Shown piece after piece: positions 56,171 through 64,000 of a stretch of 64,000 nt of DNA (its first letter is position 1; every line of letters begins with the position of its first letter). The notes beneath the pieces were generated by a model. It made no database searches and had not been told where the DNA came from. It saw only the letters and a program-made list of their open reading frames with translations. The stretch spans positions 195,869,689 to 195,933,688 of the forward strand of contig CM061141.1 in assembly GCA_030789695.1 (NCBI GenBank), in the 5' to 3' direction. This DNA is from Scilla litardierei (lineage: Eukaryota > Streptophyta > Magnoliopsida > Asparagales > Asparagaceae). The translations under genes and the position numbers were made by a program.

Positions 56171-56980
56171 ACTTCTGAGATACGGATGGTGGAACATCCA
56201 AATTAATGATCCACCCAGTCTCCATCACGATCATGATCCTTAAAAACATATATGATGCATGGTTACAGATTGAAGCATGTTTCAACAAACTCAACGAATA
56301 ACTTACTTGAGTCATCGGTAGCATGTCCAATCCTTAAAAACATATATGATGCATGATTACAGATTGAAGCATGTTTCAACAAACTCAACGAATGACTTAC
56401 TCGAGTCATCGGTAGCATGTCCAATCATATGATTTCACGTACATGTCTTACCTACCATGGATATGCACATTTATTAGTAATAAACTGAGAATAAAAGGGA
56501 TAAAATGATTACAATTATAGGGGTAATCGCCCTCCCAAGACGCCGATTGATAGGGGACGTTCGCACCCTCCGTAGAAGAACCTTCTCCTCTCAAATATCA
56601 AATCACTCACAAATTCCCCATCCTAGGGCCGGCTGGCCTCCCACTTATTTATAATATAAAAATAACAAAATGCCCAAAGCCCCTAATGGGCCCAAAGCCC
56701 CTAAAGAGAGCCGGTTTTAACATTACTCCGCCCCCAAAAATTCACCTTGTCCTCAAGGTGGTGCATGATGTCCACGAGTGTGCTTTTGCCGAGGGTTGGA
56801 GCATATCTTATCGCCCATCCTGGATCGAACTGCCACCCACGAGCTCTGTCATCCTCGAAACATTGCTGAAGCAGTGGGAGAGCATTCGCCGCCGAGTCTT
56901 CTTCGCACTGGCGCTTGTCGCTCTGAATTTGGTTTCCAAACAGGCCCGGGACCGCCAAAATATGGAACCGGCGTAGAAAA
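53906..56980. repeat. 3,075-bp tandem duplication, copy 2
   Basis: Second copy of 50831-53905. G runs here are 18 (55064-55081) and 24 (55154-55177). The gag-element LTR is at about 55742-56057, and the gag N-terminus (MAASTRSQ) at 55718. After the right edge, family Z continues with sequence not present after copy 1. Confidence 0.93.
55257..55718 (-). pseudogene. gag: Gag N-terminal part, copy 2
   Basis: Same start and helical N-terminus as the gag at 52639 (one A-to-V change near residue 48). The frame runs out in the Pro/Gly-rich insert, and the gag core continues in the chimeric frame upstream of the joint. Confidence 0.85.
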
Positions 56981-58025
56981 TCGGCAGAAATTCACCCGAA
57001 AATCCCCGAAAATTGCAAAATCGCACTGTTCATCGGCTTTGGCCGAGCCGTCGGTGGAGCTGGCTCGGCTCGTGCCGATGGATGCATCTTGTGATCGGCT
57101 GAATCGAGCCAATCCCGAGCCGCCATCGGATCGCCGGCGCCGTCGTCGTATTCCGACGATTTCGCCGGCGGTTGCTGGCGAAACTTGTCTCAGTGGCTTT
57201 GTATCGAAGTGGCGCATCTGCTGGTGATGGTTGTGGGGCGAGGTTTCGCCGGAGGGGTCGCTGCCGGCGTTCAAAAGTCGGCGCGATTGGCCGCTGCGTC
57301 TTCTTCCACGCCACACCGGCCACCGACGGGCTCGCGGGGGCCGACGAGGCCCTCTGGGGGTCGTCGGGGCCGGCGAGGCCCTCCAGGGGGTCGCCTTGGC
57401 TGTGGTGCCCTCCTGGGGTCTCGCTGTGGTTGCCGGGAGATCCTGTGGGCTCACCATGGTCTTTTGGGGACTCATCGTGGTCGCGGCGACCATCTGGGGG
57501 CTCGCTGGGGTCAGATCTGGTTCGTTGCCCCCCGTCGGCATCGGATCTAAGTCACCGACGGCTGTAACGTTCAGATCTGCGATGTTTTTTGTCGTCTTCT
57601 TCAGATTTGGCCTCGTCGCAAATTGTTGTATGAGTCGTTGATTTGATTGCTGCATCTGTAGGACTAATTGCATGACGGTCTCCAAATCTTTCTTTACGGA
57701 TCTCCTCCACTCCATTAAGATCGAACCGCTCTGATACCAAAATGATAGGAACCAAACGGATCTGAACTTTATTAGTAATAAACTGAGAATAAAAGGGATA
57801 GAATGATTACAATTGTTTGGGTAATCACCCTCCCAAGACGTCGATTGATGGGGACGTCTGCACCCTCCCTAGAACGGAGAACCTTCTCTTCTCAAATATC
57901 AAATCATTCACAAATTTCCATCCTAGGGCCGGCTGGCCTCCCACTTATTTATAATATAAAAATAAACAAAATACTCAAAATGCCCCTAATGGGCCCAAAG
58001 CCCCTAAAGAGAGCCGGATCTAACA
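56470..58025 (-). mobile_element. Second gag-only gypsy family (Z), minus strand
   Basis: The 5' LTR is 57743-58025 (283 bp; minus strand starts TGTTAGATCCGGCTC and ends GGTTCCTATCA). The 3' LTR is 56470-56722 and lacks about 25 bases at its end. A methionine-tRNA primer site (TGGTATCAGAGC) adjoins 57743. Between them lie a gag-like frame and a pol C-terminal remnant (HHLEDKV), but no protease, transcriptase or integrase. Confidence 0.82.
56849..57715 (-). CDS. Gag-like protein of family Z
   Basis: A 288-residue open frame starting MEWRRSVKKDLETVMQLVLQ, 27 bases inside the LTR beside the primer site. Residues 1-40 are helical and Gln-rich. A Pro/Thr/Ala-rich segment and a basic Arg/Pro segment (GPRRPPRARR) follow. 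No gag core or zinc knuckle can be seen, so it is a truncated gag and its function as a particle protein is doubtful. Confidence 0.5.
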   Translation of the reverse strand: MEWRRSVKKDLETVMQLVLQMQQSNQRLIQQFATRPNLKKTTKNIADLNVTAVGDLDPMPTGGNEPDLTPASPQMVAATTMSPQKTMVSPQDLPATTARPQEGTTAKATPWRASPAPTTPRGPRRPPRARRWPVWRGRRRSGQSRRLLNAGSDPSGETSPHNHHQQMRHFDTKPLRQVSPATAGEIVGIRRRRRRSDGGSGLARFSRSQDASIGTSRASSTDGSAKADEQCDFAIFGDFRVNFCRFSTPVPYFGGPGPVWKPNSERQAPVRRRLGGECSPTASAMFRG

Positions 58026-58220
58026 TTACTTCGCCCCCAAAAATCCACATTGTCCTCAAGATGATCGTCTTATCGCCCCCCCTCCTGGATCGAACGGCCA
58101 CCCACGAGCTCTGTCATCCTCAAAACATTGTTGAAGGAGTGGGAGAGCGTCTGCCGCTGAGTCTTCTTCGCATGTCTCTTTCCAAAATAAAACTTGTCTC
58201 AAAGTGAGCTGGATCTAACA
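58026..58220 (-). repeat. Extra piece of family Z internal 3' region and LTR remnant
   Basis: Resembles 53648-53830 and 56723-56900 (polypurine-tract side of the interior) and ends GAGCTGGATCTAACA, which looks like the last 15 bases of another family Z LTR. This implies an LTR-interior-LTR-interior-LTR array with a deletion in the right part. Confidence 0.6.
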
Positions 58221-58700
58221 ATTACACATCCTTATTATCTCCCAGAATGATAGTAATATGCGAATTAATCATCGGTTATGTTCAGCATACAATACGTCTT
58301 TATTTCTTAAATCAAGAGATTTTCATGTGCTTTCAAGTATGTACATGTTTCGAACCCCAGGATATTGTTGGTCCTTAGCCTTATCTGTTACTGGTACAAT
58401 ACATCTAAGGTTGGATATTTTTAATGTGTGTATGCTGCATGATGTGGTAAGCTACATGCGTTTGTAGACATGTCTATTAGTTAAAAGAGTGGTTTTAGAA
58501 GGCAGTTGATTGTGTTTAGTAGTTAAAAGAGTGGTTTTAGAAGGCAGTTGACTGTGTTTAGTAGTTAAAAGAGTGCTTTTGGGTATAATATTCTTGGTAA
58601 GATCTATCTATTCGCCGTAATCTCTTGACCCGGCACAAACAGGTTTTGGCATCATATTCTTGGCTTAATTGTATTTTTCTTGAATTTCGAGATGTTTTTG
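58221..58700. other. Host-like sequence with a 42-bp tandem repeat
   Basis: AGTTAAAAGAGTGGTTTTAG begins units at 58479 and 58521, with a partial third at 58563. The following 58563-58690 is similar to 49762-49890. No gene was recognised. Confidence 0.6.
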
Positions 58701-59063
58701 ATTCAGTCATCACTTACCAACGAAGGAGGAGGCGCCGCGGCTTGACAAGCAAGGCATTTTTGTCATTTTTTCTACTAGGGGCATTTTCGTAGTTTTTGGA
58801 AATTTTGGGTTTATTTCATGTTTTATTAAGGCCGGCTAAGGGATTGAGGGGATTATGCTTGTTTATTGTGGGGGATTACTCTAGGCTCCCTAGATTGGGA
58901 GATTTAGGTTTTGATCTCGAATACAAAGCTTGGAGAGCGGCATTCTCTCGTACATGTGTCAATTATCTTTTGTAGTTTCATTTTAAATCAATAAAAAATC
59001 CAAACTTTCCCCTTTCTACATACAAATTTCCTTTTAATTCAGATTTTCACGAAGATCTTATCA
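58701..59063 (+). repeat. 5' LTR of a decayed gypsy element, start uncertain
   Basis: Ends GATCTTATCA at 59063, three bases before the primer-binding site TGGTATCAGAGTGG at 59067. An AATAAAAAA signal lies near 58991. The start was placed where similarity to the host sequence at 49762-49890 stops; the true first base was not found. Confidence 0.55.
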
Positions 59064-60779
59064 AATTGGTATCAGAGTGGTACGATTCATAGGGCGACCA
59101 CAAGATAGAAGGAGAAATACGAGGATTTTGGAGGAAAAAATACGATGGCGATGGCGAGATCAAAGATTTGAAGAAATTCATAGAGGAACACAGATCTGAG
59201 ATTAGATCTGATAATTGCATGGCAGTCGAAGGGTAGCCAAAGCGGCAGATGCAAGGATGGAGGCTTTGTTGCGACAACTTCCTAACATAACCAGATTTGA
59301 AATTCAAGCAGCAAAAGAATCAGATCCGGGTGGCAAACTAGATCTAAGGCAAAAGGAGAAGTCTTCGACGAAAGGAAATGAGAAGATCGTGGCTTTCTGC
59401 AAAGGGCTTCTATCCGATGTCGAGTGGGAGACAGATGAAGAATGAATCGTCATCAAAGAAGGCAAATGCATACCGAAACATCAATTGGGGTCCCATGACC
59501 CCCGCAGAGGAGCACCAAAGGTCGGCGTGCCCTGACGAGGTTGCCAGGAGCCTCATGGCTCCCTGACAACTCTTGCCAGGGCAACACACAGTACCTGGCG
59601 GTTCTCCAAGGCTCTGTCGATCCCCTGTCGGCCCGCCAGGGCCTCGCCGAGCACATGCAAACCTGCCAGGGGCCTTGCGGCCCCCATGCGAGCTGATCGG
59701 CCAAGTTGAGCCCTGGCTGGGCCTGCCAGGGGCCTCACGGCCCCCTGTTGGCCTGCCAGGGGCCAAGGCGACAGCGGGATGATCGCTATGGGAATCTGGA
59801 CCACCTGGCAGCCCAGCGAAGAGGGAGGAGCATGGTCGGACACATCGGGACTTTGATGAAGACATGAGGACATTCGGGGTGGTCGCGTCGTAAATTTTGT
59901 GGGAGGGAAACCCTGACGGCGCAATTTGAACTATGAGGAGTTTGCTAGATATCATGATGACGATCCAAAATACGTCAATGGTGGCGGTGGATCAGACTTG
60001 GGAGACGTCGGCTAGAGGGATGACAAAGGAGAAGAAAGGGTCAGATTTGGAGACCGCTATGCACATCAGGATTCATACAGGCAAGCGCCATTATGGGAGA
60101 TATCGAGGAGTAGCACCTTGGGATTTCCACACCGACATCCGGGTTAGGAAGCTAAATATGCCCATATTTGAGAGGATGACTCTTCACGGTGGATCTACTT
60201 GGCAGAGAGATACTTTGAGGTAAGGAACCTCCCAGAGGTGGATAAATCGAAGGCGGTGTGGATGTCTGGAAGAAGAAGCTTTATCTTGGTTCCGATGGAG
60301 GTAGCAATAGCGACCGATACGTTTGCGGGAGGAGTTTAAGGAGAGATTGCTGCAACGATTTCGGGAGGCATATGGAGGAGACCTATAGGAGCCTATATGC
60401 CCTTAGCCAGGATGTGACTGTTAGAGAGTATATTCGGAGGTTCGAGGTGCTGGTAGGCCGTGTTCGAGGGTGTCAAGGGAGTCTCTGGAGGGATGTTTTA
60501 TGAAGGGTTTGAAGCCAATTATTCGAGCGGAGCTATGCACCCACAGACTTAGAGGGCTGCTGGATCGGATGTATTTGGCGCAGATTGTGGAGGATAGACT
60601 CACGGAGGAACGACACACTAGAGGAGCATGAGGCAGATTTTCTTTCAGTAATCAGGCACCAGCAGGAGGTCAGAATGCCCGACTATGAGGGACCACTGCC
60701 AGCAAGAAGAAGGGCCGTGAGCACGACTTGGGAGATAATTTAAACGTCTGCGGATGCATAGATGCGGGACAAGAGGGCT

Positions 60780-61170
60780 AATGGACTTTGCTTCAAATGT
60801 GACGAGAAATTCTCATTAGAGTATAGATGTGGGGACCACATTCTTCAGTTGATGATAATGAACGAGGATGATGTCGTGGTGGAGCTTGAGGCAGAGAAGG
60901 AAGATCAGGAGCATCTACAAACATGGTAGAGGTGGCGCTTACCTCAATGGCGGGATTCACACCGAACAACACCATGAAGTTGGCAGGAAGGATAGCTAAA
61001 CAGATTTCAGTCTTGACTGATAGTGGGGCCACCCACAACTTCATCTCTCATAAGGTGGTGGAGCAGCGTGGGCTACAACTCAGTGATACATGAAGCTTTG
61101 GTGTTGTGCTGGGGACGGACAAGGTAGAGCAGAGCAAGGGTGTGCGACGATCATTGTTATTGATTAACAT
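60780..61170 (+). pseudogene. Knuckle and protease remnants of the decayed element
   Basis: CFKCDEKFSLEYRC near 60787 is a decayed knuckle: the family usually reads PGHRC here, so the His is lost. TDSGATHNFIS near 61017 is the protease active site, with the Asp kept. Confidence 0.7.
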
Positions 61171-61609
61171 GGTGTGCATGTTGTAAAAGATTTCCTACCT
61201 TTGGACATGGGGAGCACTGATATTTTCATGGGCATGCGGTGGTTGCAATCTTTGAGGGAGACTAGAATTAACTGGAAGTTGCTAATGATGGAGTTCCAGG
61301 AAGGGGGACGATACTCATTCTGCTGGGTGACCCTATTTTATGTTGTTCCATGGTTTCATTCAAAATCATGGCAAAGCCTCTTCAGATGGAGGGAGGAGGC
61401 TTCCTGGTGGAGTTTCAGAGATTTGCGACAGATGGAGAGGAGGCGAAGCAGGACATTCCAGTGGAGGTGGAACAGATTTTGAGTCGCTTTGAGGGGTATT
61501 TTAGACGCCTCTTGGCTTTCTACCCCCGTAGGACCACGAGTGTGCTATTGTACTTCGTGAGGGGGTTTCTCCCATCGGTGTCAAATCATATCGTTATTCC
61601 AAGTGCAGA

Positions 61610-62840
61610 AGGATGAGATTAAGAAGATGGTGGGAGAGATGTTACAGGATGGCATGTTCCAACCCAGCGTGAATTCATTCCCAGCGTGAGTTCTTTCTCC
61701 AGTCCAGCCCTGTTGGTAAAGAAGAAGGATGGAGTTGGCGGTTCTGCGTCGATGATCGGACTTTGAACAAGGGGACGATGCCGGACAAGTTCACAATTCT
61801 TGTTATCGACGAGCTATTGGATGAGTTACATGGTGCAGTAGTTTTCTCGAAGATAGACTTGAAGTTGGGGTATCATCAGATCAGTATGCGAGCTGCTGAT
61901 ATTTCGAAGACAGCCTTCTGGATGCACGAGGGACTCTATGAGTTCTTAGTTATGACTATCGGCTTGACTAATGCCCCAGCCACATTTTAAGCCCTCATGA
62001 ACAAGGTTTTTCAACCATATCTGAGGAGGTTCATCTCAGTGTTTTTCGATGACATTCTGCATATTGTAGTTTCCTGGAGGAGCATGTGTGACACTTGAAG
62101 ATAATTTTACGGGAGCTGAAGGCCCACCAACTGTATGCTAATATGAAGAAGTGTCATTTTGCGCAGCTGATGGTGGAGTACCTGGGCCACGTGGTATATA
62201 GAGAGGGGATGATTGTGGACAGATTGAAAATCACAGCTATGTTGGACTGGCCACGCCCCAGTACCTTGCGGGCTCTACCGGGGTTCTTGGGTTGACAAGA
62301 TTCTACCGGAAGTTTGTCAAAGAATACAACACCATTGCCTGGCCTTTTACAGAGCAGGGAGCAGCTCAAGAAGGACAAATTTTAGCAGGGAAATGAAGCG
62401 ACAGAGTGTTTGAGGCCCAAAAACTGGCCATGTCTACGGTGCTTGTGTTAGCCCTAACCGACTTTAGCTAACCTTTAGTTGTGGAGACTGATGCCTTAGG
62501 GTACATGCTAGGAGCGGTGTTGATGTAGAAGCAGAGCCATGTGGTGTATTTCAATCAGGTCTTGACAACACGAGCGCGTTTTAAGACAGTGTATGAGTGG
62601 GAATTGATAGGGATTGTGCTAGAAATACAAATGTGACGGTCCTACTTGCTTGACATGAGGTTCATAGTGCGTACTGATCAAAGGAGTTAAGTATTTACTG
62701 GAGCAACGCATGGTTACGAAGGAGCACCAATGCTGTCTAAACTTATTGGATACTCTTTTGAGATATTGTACAGACCAGGTTTGGAGAACAAGACAGCAGA
62801 TGCACTATTTCGCAAAGAAGAGGTGATACAGATGTTAGTT
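61610..62840 (+). pseudogene. Reverse transcriptase and RNase H remnants
   Basis: [39 protein letters not shown] and GLTNAPATF are recognisable. The catalytic box reads FFDDIL near 62043. LRELKAHQLYANMKKCHF and YLGHVV follow. RNase H is visible only as short pieces (VETDALGYMLGAVL with a stop, EILYRPGLENKTADAL near 62762). At least six stops or shifts are present. Confidence 0.8.
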
Positions 62841-63129
62841 ATCTCAATGCCGATGTTAGATTGGGAGACCGTGTGGAGAGAGAGAGGTCGACGAGGAATT
62901 GGCCTAAGTACGGGCTGCATTGTTGCAGGGTTCGGTGGAGCACCCAAGATACACATTGGATGGACACCGATTATAGTATCAGGGACGCCTAGTATTACCC
63001 CTGACTTCACCACATATTCTGTTGATTTTGCAGTAGTTCCATGGCAACGCGGTGAGAGGACATTCTGGAGTGCAGCATACTTACAGGAGGATGGTGAGAG
63101 CTCTATTAGACGGGGATAAGGAGGGACAT

Positions 63130-64000
63130 CGCTTGGATGGTGGCAAGTTGTGACGTTTGTCAACGTCACAAATACTTGGCAATGCTCCTGCATGGTTACT
63201 ACCGTCGCTATCTATTCCTGACAGGGTCTGGGAGATCACCATTGACTTTATCAATGGGCGATCGAGATCGGAGGGGTTTTCTGTCATACTTGTTGTGGTG
63301 GATTGCCTTATCAAGCATGCCCATTTTATAGCTCTTCGGCACCCCTATACGGTGGTGACAATGGCGACAACTTTCATTTAGGAGGTGGTGAGCTTACATG
63401 GTTTCCCGGCATCCATTGTTTCTGACGAGGATAATGTGTTTATGAGCCACTTCTGGATCGAATTATTCAAGGTGCAGGGGACGATTCTCAAAAGAAGTAC
63501 AGCTTACCACCCAGAGATTAACGACTAAACGGATGTCGTCAACAGGAGTGTTGAGATGTACCTGCGTTGTTTTGCATCGAATTCGCACAAGCAGTGGGCC
63601 AAGTGGTTAACATGTGCGGAGTATTGGTATAATACTTACTATCATTCTGCAGCGCAAGCCACACCCTTCAGGATTCTATATGGGCGAGATCCTCCACACC
63701 TGACCTACTACAGCCTCAGTTTGACCCCAGTGTCCTAGGCGGAGCATTATCTTAAGGAGAGGGATAAGGTTTTGGAGGAGCTAAAGTGGCATTTGGCGCT
63801 GGCGCACAGATCATGAAGTCTAAAGGCAGATGATCATCGCAGAGACGTGCAGTTTGTTGTGGGAGACAATGTTTATATGAAGTTGAGGCCGTATCAAAAG
63901 AAGTCTTTAGCGCACCGACGCAATGAGAACTTAGCGACTTACTACTATAGACCATATAAGATCGAGGCCAAAATTGGGAAAGTGACTTACAGATTGAGCT
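63130..64000 (+). pseudogene. Integrase remnant, cut by the window end
   Basis: CDVCQRHKY marks the zinc-binding end. WEITIDFINGRSRSEGF and VDCLIKHAHF form the first part of the core; IVSDEDNVF and the AYHPEIND region the second. MYLRCFASNSHKQWAKWL and ATPFRILYGRDPP follow. VYMKLRPYQKKSLAHRRNEN and YKIEAKIGKVTYRL are the C-terminal barrel. A stop lies after TTFI near 63379 and another after LTPVS near 63738. Confidence 0.8.

Larger units (their letters stand above)
59064..64000 (+). mobile_element. Decayed chromovirus-like gypsy element, runs off the window
   Basis: In order: a basic gag N-terminus (59215-59445), a GC-rich insert of CTGCCAGGGGCC-type repeats (59490-59780), a gag core remnant (YALSQDVTVREYIRRFEVL, 60390-60450), a knuckle remnant, protease, reverse transcriptase, RNase H and integrase. 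Frames change every few hundred bases with many stops, so it is old. No LTR is seen on the right because the window ends. Confidence 0.85.

Overview
This is a transposon-rich stretch of a flowering-plant nuclear genome. The species cannot be named from the sequence. The plant call rests on several Ty3/gypsy elements (Tat-type with a second RNase H, and Tekay-like with an integrase chromodomain), Ty1/copia elements with methionine-tRNA primer sites, a Dof zinc finger, a tRNA-derived SINE and spliced host-like exons. Two runs of exactly 500 N (19201-19700 and 41701-42200) divide the window into three contigs.

Contig 1 (1-19200) holds a truncated Tat-type gypsy element on the minus strand, then a non-coding Tekay-like element (called Y here) at 3741-9715. 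Both LTRs of Y are broken at the same GGCAG site by the ends of another LTR element (called X). A decayed SIRE-like copia on the minus strand follows (about 10030-15219), then a plus-strand SIRE-like LTR that carries a solo copia LTR with perfect 5-bp target duplications.

Contig 2 (19701-41700) starts with the 5' end of a Tat-type element on the minus strand. It is followed, also on the minus strand, by the N-terminal part of a broken glycosyltransferase-like gene, a frameshifted Dof domain and a 330-bp segment that recurs in contig 3. Then come a SINE, a nearly complete copia element (23246-29032), a second Tat copy with an 18-unit minisatellite in its 3' region (29033-37020), and the 3' end of a Tekay-like chromovirus (37076-40441).

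Contig 3 (42201-64000) opens with the C-terminal part of the same glycosyltransferase-like gene, on the plus strand and split by a solo Tat LTR. It continues with the second copy of the 330-bp segment, a spliced serine-rich gene of unknown function, about 3.4 kb of low-feature host sequence, two small gag-only gypsy elements caught in a recent 3,075-bp tandem duplication, and a decayed chromovirus-like element running off the right edge.

Main inference: contig 2 is probably drawn in the wrong orientation. If it is reversed, the two halves of the glycosyltransferase-like gene become collinear, the 330-bp repeats become terminal inverted repeats, and the bases outside them match as an 8-bp target duplication (ATGAAAAA and TTTTTCAT). 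That would be a Pack-MULE-like DNA transposon carrying Dof and glycosyltransferase fragments, inserted just upstream of the serine-rich gene. A read spanning either gap would decide this.
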